A stretch of 64,000 nt of DNA from Treponema denticola (GTDB lineage: Bacteria > Spirochaetota > Spirochaetia > Treponematales > Treponemataceae): contig NZ_CP051302.1 of assembly GCF_024181405.1 (NCBI RefSeq), forward strand, positions 1,550,001-1,614,000. Direction: 5' to 3'. Positions 52,428-59,622 of this stretch are shown piece after piece (within the stretch, counting starts at the first letter, position 1; the number at the start of each line of letters is the position of its first letter). Both the position numbers and the translations under genes were made by a program. A model generated the notes under the pieces. It had not been told where the DNA came from and did no database searches. It saw only the letters and a program-made list of their open reading frames with translations.

Positions 52428-53207
52428 ATGAAACTAAAAGAGCTGGATCTTTATTTTACCGAGCTGTTAAACATAGATGCCTTTGCGGCTCAAGATTTAT
52501 CGCAAAACGGTGTTCAGGTACAAAACAGCGGTAAAGAAATAAAAAAGGTTGCTTTCGCGGTGGATGCCTGTCTTCAATCCATAAAAGAAGCCGCCGAGCG
52601 GAAAGCCGACATGCTTTTTGTACACCACGGCCTTTTTTGGAGCCGATCCTTACGGATTATGGGAAATCATTATCATAGAATAAAGGCTCTTTTGGATAAT
52701 GACATAGTGCTCTATGCCGTTCACCTTCCCCTCGATGCCCATCCCCTTTATGGGAATAACATCGGTCTTGCCCGCCGCCTTGAACTTGAAAACTTAAAAG
52801 AGTTCGGCATGTACAGGGGGCTGAACATAGGCTTTTACGGCAGTCTTCCTTTAAAAGGAGATTCCGAAGAAGGCTTGGAAATAGATGAAATTATAAATAA
52901 ACTTTTTCCCCAAGGGGAAAAACCTGCAAACATCCTTCCTTTCGGGCCTAAAAAAATTAAAACAATCGGAATTATTTCGGGCGGGGCCGCTTCGGAAATA
53001 GATGATGCAATAGCCTTAGGACTTGACCTATACATAACGGGAGAGATTGAACACATTACCTATCACAATGCCCTCGAAAACAGGATAAATGTAATTGCCG
53101 GAGGCCATTATCAAACGGAAACTGTAGGCGTTCAGTTGGTTGCAAAAAAACTTGAACTTGATACAAACCTTGAAACCTGCTTTATAGATATTCCAACAGG
53201 TTTTTAA
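52428..53207 (+). CDS. Nif3-like dinuclear metal protein
   Basis: 259 residues from the ATG at 52428 (GGGGTG upstream; a GTG at 52419 is inside the site). It has Nif3/YbgI-type metal motifs: MLFVHHGLFW (near 62-71), VLYAVHLPLDAHPLYGNN (near 92-109) and, near the C-terminus, AGGHYQTETVGVQ with the last His/Glu ligands. The family (also annotated GTP cyclohydrolase I type 2) has two metals per subunit and an uncertain cellular role. It is followed 31 bp later by an ATP-grasp gene, so probably one operon. Confidence 0.9.
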   Translation: MKLKELDLYFTELLNIDAFAAQDLSQNGVQVQNSGKEIKKVAFAVDACLQSIKEAAERKADMLFVHHGLFWSRSLRIMGNHYHRIKALLDNDIVLYAVHLPLDAHPLYGNNIGLARRLELENLKEFGMYRGLNIGFYGSLPLKGDSEEGLEIDEIINKLFPQGEKPANILPFGPKKIKTIGIISGGAASEIDDAIALGLDLYITGEIEHITYHNALENRINVIAGGHYQTETVGVQLVAKKLELDTNLETCFIDIPTGF

Positions 53208-53238
53208 ATTTTTAGATTAAGATGAGTTTAACCGGAGT

Positions 53239-54915
53239 ATGAAAGAAAATAAAAAGCGTATTTTAATTTTAGGAGCGGGTCTCATGCAGGGGCCTGCAAT
53301 AAGGGCAGCAAAAGAGTTGGGCTGCGAGGTCATTGCCGTAGACGGAAACCCGAATGCGGTTTGTGCAAAAGAAGCCGACAAGTTTTTTCCGATAGATTTA
53401 AAGGATATTCCCGCCCTCATAGACCTTGCAAAAAGCTTAAAAGAAAAGGGCCTACACGGAGTCTTTACCGCAGCTACGGACTTTTCCGTATCGGTTGCAG
53501 CTATTGCAGAAAGCTGTTCTCTTCCCGGGCACAGTTTGGAAGCCGCCCGCCGTGCAAGCGACAAGGTTTTAATGAGGGAGTGCTTTGAAAAGCACGGCGT
53601 TCCTTCTCCTAAGTTTACCCATATTTTTAAAAACGAAATAGATGAGGCTCTTCAAATCTTAAAACAAAAAGCCATTCCCTTCCCTATTACGGTAAAGCCT
53701 GCCGACAACATGGGAGCGCGGGGCTGCCGCTTGGTCTATTCTCAAGATGAATTAAGACCGGCCCTAGAAGATGCGGTAAACTTTTCGCGAAGCGGAAAAG
53801 CTATAGCCGAAGAGTTCATCGAGGGTGAAGAGTTTTCGCTTGAAGCCCTCGTTATAAACGGAGAGATTTTTTTAAACGCCCTCGCTGACAGGCACATTTT
53901 TTTTCCGCCCTACTTTGTCGAGATGGGACACACGATTCCGTCGATTAAGAGCAAGGAAGAATGTGATGAGCTTATAAGAGTTTTTTTCCTCGGAATAAAA
54001 GCCTTGGGACTTACAAACGGGGCAGCCAAGGGAGACATCTTTTTACGAAAAGCCGATCCCCAAAAAAACGGCAAACGGACTGCCTGTGTAGGAGAAATTG
54101 CCGCCCGTCTTTCAGGGGGCTACATGTCTGGCTGGACGGTTCCCTATTCTTCGGGCTTTAACGTAACTAAGGCCGCCGTCAAAATAGCCTTAGGCGAACC
54201 CGTAGATGAACTTCCAAAATACGAAGCCGCTCACTTTAGTGCAGAACGAGCCGCTCGATTTAGTGCTGAACGAGCTTGGATTTCGGTGCCGGGCATCATA
54301 AAAAAAATATACGGGCTTGAAGAAGCAAGGAGCACAAAAAACATAAAAGATGTTTTACCCCGCCTTTTTGAAAAAGATGAAACCGTTTTTCCTAAAAACA
54401 ATGTAGAAAAATGCGGCAATGTCCTAAGCTCTGCGGAAAGCTATGATGAGGCAGTTAAGGCGAGCATGGAAGCCGTACAAAAAATCTTTTTGCGGCTTGA
54501 AAGAGCAAACAACAAAACGAATCTTTTTTTTGAAAAGACAAATTCTTCGATAACCGTGCAAGGCAATTATCCTCCGAACTTTTTTAAATTCCCTGAAGAT
54601 GACAGCACAAAGGAAATTAAAAACAAGGCTTTTGATGAGCTATTAAAAAATTCCATTTTGATGGAAGAAGATAAAATTCTTTATCCTTCGTTCTTTAAGG
54701 ATTTTTTAGATAGAGCCTTGGATATGCACGGCCTTTCTATTCGGGAAGCAATAAAACAATCCTTTTTCCTTGAACCGAAGTTAAAAGAAAAGATGCTCAG
54801 ACTCCAAAATATAGGTGAACCTTTAAACCAGAATCTTGTTTTGTGGTGGAAGTATTTTATACGCGGCAGCCGCCAGGGGCTCATCTATTATCTTGATACC
54901 GAATTAAATGATTAA
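53239..54915 (+). CDS. ATP-grasp family protein (carbamoyl-phosphate-synthase/PurK-like)
   Basis: 558 residues. N-terminal pre-ATP-grasp Rossmann fold (ILGAGLMQGPAIRAAKELGC); ATP-grasp core (about 115-320) with FPITVKPADNMGARGCRLVY, AEEFIEGEEFSLEALVINGE and GEIAARLSGGYMSGW. The C-terminal 200 residues include a helical region with no known motif. It probably ligates two substrates with ATP, but they cannot be named. An 8-residue tandem duplication (54235-54282) sits just before the conserved AWISVPG strand. Second gene of the Nif3 operon. Confidence 0.82.
   Translation: MKENKKRILILGAGLMQGPAIRAAKELGCEVIAVDGNPNAVCAKEADKFFPIDLKDIPALIDLAKSLKEKGLHGVFTAATDFSVSVAAIAESCSLPGHSLEAARRASDKVLMRECFEKHGVPSPKFTHIFKNEIDEALQILKQKAIPFPITVKPADNMGARGCRLVYSQDELRPALEDAVNFSRSGKAIAEEFIEGEEFSLEALVINGEIFLNALADRHIFFPPYFVEMGHTIPSIKSKEECDELIRVFFLGIKALGLTNGAAKGDIFLRKADPQKNGKRTACVGEIAARLSGGYMSGWTVPYSSGFNVTKAAVKIALGEPVDELPKYEAAHFSAERAARFSAERAWISVPGIIKKIYGLEEARSTKNIKDVLPRLFEKDETVFPKNNVEKCGNVLSSAESYDEAVKASMEAVQKIFLRLERANNKTNLFFEKTNSSITVQGNYPPNFFKFPEDDSTKEIKNKAFDELLKNSILMEEDKILYPSFFKDFLDRALDMHGLSIREAIKQSFFLEPKLKEKMLRLQNIGEPLNQNLVLWWKYFIRGSRQGLIYYLDTELND
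54235..54282 (+). repeat. 24-bp tandem duplication inside the ATP-grasp gene
   Basis: TTTAGTGCAGAACGAGC and seven more bases at 54235-54258 are repeated with about 6 changes at 54259-54282. At the protein level FSAERA appears twice (HFSAERAARFSAERAW), so the reading frame is kept. Confidence 0.8.
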
Positions 54916-54967
54916 TCGGAACAAGCTCAAAGAATGGTAGATTTTTAATTTCTATGAAGGGCACGGC

Positions 54968-55031
54968 GGATTTGCCGGCCGAGAGGCGGCAAATCCTGTG
55001 AAGATACCGTTGTACAGAACGTACAACGGTA
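54968..55031. repeat. Two adjacent perfect hairpins between convergent genes
   Basis: GGATTTGCCG (54968-54977) with CGGCAAATCC (54987-54996), loop nine bases; then TACCGTTGTAC (55005-55015), AGAAC and GTACAACGGTA (55021-55031). Same style as the cluster at 52128-52276. Likely a terminator region for both genes, though without clear T runs. Confidence 0.85.
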
Positions 55032-55038
55032 AACCGAA

Positions 55039-56346
55039 TTACTTAATCGCTTGCGCTCCGAAACCTTTTACTGCACCGAACAGTTTTACGGCATCATCTT
55101 GCGGATATTTGTTTGCAAACATAGACACGTCGGATTGGACTGTCATCGTTTGGTTCATCCCCATTGCACGCCTGAACTCATTGGCGGGAGAATTCGGGTC
55201 ATAGTCCGTTTTTTCTTTATAAGTAGCATTCAAAAAACCGGCCAAATATGCCTTATTTAACACATTTTTAAGCGAAGCAATGTCTTTTAACTCTTCATTG
55301 CCTTCTGCACTGTTAAAACGGTCGAGATCGTCAAAGTCTTTTACCCATACGTACTCGAAGGTTCCTAAGCCAGGCAGGGTTACATCCGCTTGTTTGTTCA
55401 TAAAAAAACGGTTATTGTCCATAAGCACCTTTCGCCCATTTTCCATTGAAGCGGGACTATCGATACGGCAGCGGTCTACTGCAGAAAGACAAGACAGCCC
55501 AATAATATTGTGGTGTATATTTACCTCAACCTTTGTCATAACGCGGAAACCGTAGCCCATATCTTCAAAAGCATGAGTACGCGGCCACGTAAATAAGACC
55601 GTGTTATATGCGAACTCCACCGTTATGGCATTCGGTTTATTTTCTTTTCCCCATATTTCACAGGCAGCCATTGCATTTGCAGTAAATACGTTGTTCAAAA
55701 TTTTAACATTGCCTGTTCCTCCAAACTGAATGGCAAAATTGGAAGCATTGTTGAATACGCAGTTTTGAATAAGCACATCGCATTTCATAATGCTGCCGCC
55801 GAATATAGCCTTTTCCGTTGTAATGGATTTTTCATTACCATTCACACCTTGACCCGGCGGTAAAACAAGCATACCTGTTTCTACCCCCTGAGGCTTACCC
55901 TTTGTGGGATGATACCCGTTTGAGAGTCCTTTATCGAAGATGATACCGTCAATTACGAGTTTTTTACCCTCACCGTTTTTAATGTCGAACTCCATTGCCT
56001 TGTTGGCTCTGCCTGTTCCGTTTGAAGAGGCCGGCGGCATAACAAGGGTGCGGTATTTTAAAACATCCCGTTTGGAAAAATCTTTGGAATATCCGCCGTA
56101 AATTTCGACTGCTTTTTGTATCATGATAAAACCCTTGTCGCGAACGCCGTAGTAATTGCCTTCGGCAACATAGATTTTATCGCCCGCCTGAACCTTTTCG
56201 GCAGCCTTCTCGATATTCTTAAAGGGGGCATCTTTTGTACCTGCATTTCCGTTCTTACCGGTTTCTTTTGAAACGTAGTATTCCGCAGCTGTTAGGTTTG
56301 CTAAAACAAGAACAGCCAGTAAACAGGCTATTATTCCTTTTTTCAT
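55039..56346 (-). CDS. Secreted right-handed parallel beta-helix protein
   Basis: 435 residues. A signal peptide (GIIACLLAVLVLANLTAAE) is followed by a pectate-lyase-fold start typical of DUF1565-type proteins: EYYVSKETGKNGNAGTKDAP, then IEKAAEKVQAGDKIYVAEG. Repeated short strands with Asn and hydrophobic ladders follow (VLIQNCVFNNASNFAIQFGG, VEVNIHHNIIGLSCLSAVDR). It may bind or cut polysaccharide outside the cytoplasm; no catalytic residues can be identified. It follows a lipoprotein gene by 15 bp on the same strand. Confidence 0.8.
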   Translation of the reverse strand: MKKGIIACLLAVLVLANLTAAEYYVSKETGKNGNAGTKDAPFKNIEKAAEKVQAGDKIYVAEGNYYGVRDKGFIMIQKAVEIYGGYSKDFSKRDVLKYRTLVMPPASSNGTGRANKAMEFDIKNGEGKKLVIDGIIFDKGLSNGYHPTKGKPQGVETGMLVLPPGQGVNGNEKSITTEKAIFGGSIMKCDVLIQNCVFNNASNFAIQFGGTGNVKILNNVFTANAMAACEIWGKENKPNAITVEFAYNTVLFTWPRTHAFEDMGYGFRVMTKVEVNIHHNIIGLSCLSAVDRCRIDSPASMENGRKVLMDNNRFFMNKQADVTLPGLGTFEYVWVKDFDDLDRFNSAEGNEELKDIASLKNVLNKAYLAGFLNATYKEKTDYDPNSPANEFRRAMGMNQTMTVQSDVSMFANKYPQDDAVKLFGAVKGFGAQAIK

Positions 56347-56361
56347 TTTGTAACTTCCTTA

Positions 56362-56961
56362 TTACGGCTCTGTTACATTTCCTTGTGCGTCAAGATAGTA
56401 CACAGGGATAGCAACAACCGGCTCGCGATCGCTTCGCCATTTTGATTGAAGTCCTCTCTGAAGCGGGCTGTAATAATAAGCCTTCGAGCTTGCTTCACAG
56501 TGGGATGTCCAAAAGTCTTTGCTGGTAAATTGAGCTATCTTTTCGGCCTCGTCCCGTGAGGGGAGCCAGCCTCCTCGTGAAATGCAGTACATAACAGCGC
56601 TATTCTTTACCGTATGAGTTTTGGAACCGTTCGATTCGAATTCTCTTTTTAAGAAAATACTGTTCTCTTTTCCGTCCCCCATACCTGAGGATAGATTCTT
56701 TATGCTTATATGCCGTGAACTATCAAGATCCCATGGCATCGGGTCTGACGGAGTTCCCATTGCAAGAAATCTCCATGAGCCTCTACCGGTATTTTCCCAT
56801 ACGATAGTCTTGTCTCCAACTCTATCACCGACAGAAAGAGACCTTGACGGTCTATCCGGTGAAGCGGCCAACCCCTCCAAAAAAGCACAGCCCGAGAAAA
56901 GCAGTACAATCAGTGCAGCTGTGATAAGCATCGCAACTCTTGTTTTCCTGTTTGTTTTCAT
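56362..56961 (-). CDS. Lipoprotein of unknown function
   Basis: 199 residues from the ATG at 56959-56961 with AAGGAG upstream; the extra 19 codons of the open frame contain no site. Signal: KTRVAMLITAALIVLLFSGC, lipobox FSGC. The mature part has Gly/Ser/Arg-rich stretches, and GGWLPSRDEAEKIAQF and SKDFWTSHCEASSKAYYY resemble a formylglycine-generating-enzyme/C-type-lectin-like domain in style, as in treponemal surface proteins, but this is weak. It is transcribed with the beta-helix protein from a clear promoter. Confidence 0.72.
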   Translation of the reverse strand: MKTNRKTRVAMLITAALIVLLFSGCAFLEGLAASPDRPSRSLSVGDRVGDKTIVWENTGRGSWRFLAMGTPSDPMPWDLDSSRHISIKNLSSGMGDGKENSIFLKREFESNGSKTHTVKNSAVMYCISRGGWLPSRDEAEKIAQFTSKDFWTSHCEASSKAYYYSPLQRGLQSKWRSDREPVVAIPVYYLDAQGNVTEP

Positions 56962-57030
56962 TATAATCTCCTTATAAATGTTTTTTTTCATGCGTAATTG
57001 AATTATCAATTTACACATGCGTTACTATAT

Positions 57031-57059
57031 AGTATACCCCGCTTCCCCGTAAATTTCAA
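57031..57059 (-). promoter_or_regulatory. Promoter of the lipoprotein/beta-helix unit
   Basis: Minus strand: TTGAAA (57054-57059), a 17-bp spacer rich in G and TATACT (57031-57036). Confidence 0.78.
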
Positions 57060-57129
57060 TCTTTCGTGGAGGTTTTTTCGTTTTTTTGCTTTTTGGAGCA
57101 TTTATTTTAAGCAGTGTAAATAGCACTGT

Positions 57130-58329
57130 TTAAATCGAAATAACGGACACTCCGTCTGAGGCTTGGCAGGCAAAAAATGAAGCGGTAAAGCCGGTATTTT
57201 CAGTGTAGGCCTTCCCTACTCTTTCGGCAAATTCTTCAAAGCCGTCCTTGTGTACAATGGCGATAGCACAGCCCGAAAAACCAGCACCTGTCATTCTGGC
57301 ACCGATACAGCTTTTTTCTTTTATGGCTGCAAAGAATAGGGCATCCAGTTCTTTGCCGGTAACTTCGTAATCGTCTTTTAATGAAAGATGGGATTGGTTT
57401 AAGGAAGCGCCTAAAAGTTTTAAGTCCTTATTTTTTAATGCTTCGGCACTCCGCCTTACCCTATCCATCTCGGTAACGCAATGCCTTACCCTGCGGAAAA
57501 GTTTTTCTCCCAAATTGGAAATCAGATCTTCTTTCAATTTTTCAAAATCGGAAACACTTAGATCGCATAAAAAATCTATGTCCGTTTTTTTCTGTAAAAA
57601 GGCAAGAGCTTTTTCACAGTCTTCCTTTCTTTCATTATATTTTGATTCCGTCAATTTACGGGGCTTATTGGAATTCATGATTACAATTCGGTAGGGCTCG
57701 GTTTCAAGAGGAATGTACTCATAGTTCAAGGAAGATGTATCTAAAAGAATGGCCTGATTTTTTTTACCCATGGCAATAGCGAACTGATCCATAATTCCGG
57801 ATTTAAGACCTAAGAATTCGTTTTCGACCCGCCGGCCGGTCTTTGCAAACTCAATGCCGTCAAGCTCAAAACCGAAGGCATGAGAAATAATTTTACCGAA
57901 ACAAAGTTCCAAGGCCGCCGAAGAAGAGATGCCGCTTCCTTGCGGAATATCGCTTGTAATTAAAAGCTCAAATCCCGTATCAGCCTTCAAACCTCTTTCT
58001 TTTAAAAACAAAAACATGCCGTTTAAATAGTTTGCAAAATCATTTTCTTTATCAAAGCCCAAATTTCCATCAAGCTCAAATTCAAAAATTTTTTCCGTCT
58101 TCATCGAGCGGTAAAGTATTTTTTTATCCTTTCTTTTGCGCAGGGCAATCCTTAAATATAAATTAACCGCAGCTGGCAGCACAAGGCCTCCGTTATAATC
58201 TATATGTTCACCTATTATATTTATCCGTGCAGGAGCAGCTGCAAAAATAATTTTTTCTTCCGAATTACCGTAAAAAGAAATGAAGCTATCTTTTAAGGCC
58301 TCTAAGGTAGTATCTTGTTTTAAATTCAA
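57130..58329 (-). CDS. galK: Galactokinase, TTG start
   Basis: 399 residues from a TTG at 58327-58329 with AGGAGG six bases upstream (the frame extends seven codons further but that part is the ribosome-binding region). GHMP-kinase motifs: galactokinase signature APARINIIGEHIDYNGG (near 33-49), ATP loop DIPQGSGISSSAALELC (near 123-139) and the C-terminal GARMTGAGFSGCAIAIV. It phosphorylates galactose to galactose 1-phosphate. The mglBAC sugar transporter is 1.3 kb upstream on the same strand, which suits galactose import followed by phosphorylation. Confidence 0.95.
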   Translation of the reverse strand: MNLKQDTTLEALKDSFISFYGNSEEKIIFAAAPARINIIGEHIDYNGGLVLPAAVNLYLRIALRKRKDKKILYRSMKTEKIFEFELDGNLGFDKENDFANYLNGMFLFLKERGLKADTGFELLITSDIPQGSGISSSAALELCFGKIISHAFGFELDGIEFAKTGRRVENEFLGLKSGIMDQFAIAMGKKNQAILLDTSSLNYEYIPLETEPYRIVIMNSNKPRKLTESKYNERKEDCEKALAFLQKKTDIDFLCDLSVSDFEKLKEDLISNLGEKLFRRVRHCVTEMDRVRRSAEALKNKDLKLLGASLNQSHLSLKDDYEVTGKELDALFFAAIKEKSCIGARMTGAGFSGCAIAIVHKDGFEEFAERVGKAYTENTGFTASFFACQASDGVSVISI

Positions 58330-58371
58330 AGTCTTCCTCCTAAGGCACAAAGCCTTTCCAAATAATTAATA

Positions 58372-58445
58372 ATTCTATATTAAAAAAAATGCTTTGTCGA
58401 TAGGTTTAAAAATTTATTGACTTGAATTTTTATAAAAACTAATAT
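58372..58445. promoter_or_regulatory. Divergent promoters for galK (minus) and the antitoxin-like gene (plus)
   Basis: Minus: TCGACA (58395-58400), 17 bp and TAGAAT (58372-58377). Plus: TTGACT (58417-58422), 17 bp and TAATAT (58440-58445). They are 16 bp apart. Confidence 0.75.
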
Positions 58446-58470
58446 AGTATTATACACAGGGAGGTTTTAA

Positions 58471-58680
58471 ATGTCAGACTTAGCATTTTCAGATTTTACT
58501 AAACAAATTTCATCTCTTTCTTATGAACAAACTATAATCCTAATGGAAAAGATGTTGGAAAATTTACGGAAAAAAGCTTCGAATCCTACAGCCGAAAATG
58601 ATTACAAAAAAATAGAAGATGTTATCACTAAAACTTCTATGAACTCTATGTGGGAGGCTCTTAAAAATGACACGTGGTGA
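58471..58680 (+). CDS. Small antitoxin-like protein upstream of a MazF relic
   Basis: 69 residues, mostly helical (LSYEQTIILMEKMLENLRKK), acidic and without a recognised DNA-binding domain. GGGAGG precedes the ATG. Its stop overlaps the start of a broken mazF by 14 bp, the usual antitoxin-toxin overlap, so it is probably the antitoxin of this pair. The sequence itself does not show a MazE fold, so the assignment rests on position. Confidence 0.65.
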   Translation: MSDLAFSDFTKQISSLSYEQTIILMEKMLENLRKKASNPTAENDYKKIEDVITKTSMNSMWEALKNDTW

Positions 58681-58831
58681 AATTTGGCGGGTGGATTTCG
58701 GCATACCTGTAGGGAACCTTCCGGCCTACAGGCGGCCTGTTAATAAATATTCCTTCATTGAAAAAATATCAAAAATTAACGAAGACTCATATAAAAAAAT
58801 AGTTAATGCAATAAATACTTTTATTTCGTAA
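58667..58831 (+). pseudogene. mazF: MazF-type toxin relic with internal in-frame deletion
   Basis: 54 codons from the ATG at 58667. It starts MTRGEIWRVDFGIP and continues AYRRPV, which are the first 25 residues of MazF/PemK toxins. It then jumps to NKYSFIEKISKINEDSYK, close to the last 30 residues of the family (IEKIS...). About 50 residues of the core, normally holding the catalytic Thr/Ser and the second half of the fold, are missing. The relic is therefore probably inactive as an RNase. Both ends still match and the frame is intact, so the deletion was clean. Confidence 0.75.
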
Positions 58832-58839
58832 CAAACATT

Positions 58840-59610
58840 TTACTTCTCGGCATAGATAAGGCTGCTTTGAATGTAGGTTTTTATTTCCAAGCCATGACCC
58901 CATTTTTTTGCGTATTCGTCGGAGACTTCTTTAGAACTTATGCTGATATTGATAAAGCCGATTTTTTCAAAGGCTGCTTTTATCTGCTCCGCAGACCAAG
59001 CTCCTCCCACTCAGGTCTTTACCATATTGGGATCGGAAACCCATTCTTTAGGCAGAGCCTTTTTTAGAGTAATGTCCGAAATAGCAACCCGTCCCCCTTT
59101 GCGGAGACAACGGTATATTTCGGAGTAAACTCTGTATTTATCTGTAGACAAATTTATCACGCAATTACTCATGATAAGATCTATAGACCTATCAGGAAGC
59201 GGGATATTTTCAATTTCACCAAGAATAAATTCACAATTTGTAAAGCCGTTTTTTAAAGCTATTTCCGAAGCTCTTCGGATCATAGTTTCAGAGCCGTCAA
59301 GTCCGAAAACCTTTCCATTGTTACCCACTGCCTTTGATGCTATAAAACAGTCAAGACCTCGTCCGCAGCCTAAATCAAGAACCGTTTCATTTAAGCGTGG
59401 TTTGGCAGCTTCTTGCGGATTGCCGCAGCCAAGCCCTAAGTCTGCTTCTTTAGGGATTCCGGCCAGGTCTTGAGCGGCATAGCCTATTGAGGCAGTTATC
59501 TTTTCAGCCTCTCCGTTTACCGAAAGGTTTTCCTTGGCCAAATTTTCATAGTGCTCTTTTACAGCATACTTAATTGCATTTTTATTGTAATTATTTTTAT
59601 CGTCACTCAT
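58840..59610 (-). CDS. arsM: Arsenite-methyltransferase-like (ArsM) selenoprotein, UGA read as selenocysteine
   Basis: The frame runs from the ATG at 59608-59610 to a TGA at 59011-59013 and then continues in the same frame for 56 more residues to TAA at 58840-58842, for 256 residues in all. Family landmarks are LGLGCGNPQEA (near 58-68), motif I VLDLGCGRGLDCFI (near 77-90), IMSNCVINLSTDKYR (catalytic-type Cys150), LRKGGRVAISDI, then U200 followed by VGGAWSAEQIKAAFEKIGF and, at the end, EIKTYIQSSLIYAEK. In ArsM proteins the residue at U200 is a Cys that binds arsenic. It starts 12 bp after mglC with GGGAG, so is probably co-transcribed. Confidence 0.85.
58976..59013 (-). promoter_or_regulatory. 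SECIS-like hairpin for selenocysteine insertion
   Basis: Right after the UGA the mRNA has 15 nt and then UCUGC (58991-58995), loop GGA and GCAGA (58983-58987), with an outer pair GCUU and AAGC. The apical loop starts with GG, 20 nt after the UGA, within the 16-37 nt range known for bacterial SECIS elements. Folding and SelB binding are not tested. Confidence 0.65.
59011..59013 (-). other. UGA codon decoded as selenocysteine (Sec200)
   Basis: The in-frame TGA falls where ArsM homologues have a conserved Cys, and the 56 codons that follow match the family's C-terminus. The next gene is past 58831, so the downstream frame is free of other genes. Confidence 0.8.
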
Positions 59611-59622
59611 TCAAATTACTCC

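Noticed and set aside
58867..59128. Plus-strand frames opposite the ArsM-like gene
   Set aside because: No ribosome-binding sites and no family similarity. They are antisense shadows of the selenoprotein's C-terminal part.
59011..59610. ArsM-like gene as a simple 199-residue protein ending at TGA, or a pseudogene
   Set aside because: The frame continues without shift for 56 codons that match the family's C-terminus, a Cys-equivalent sits at the UGA and a SECIS-like hairpin follows. A decayed gene would not keep all three.
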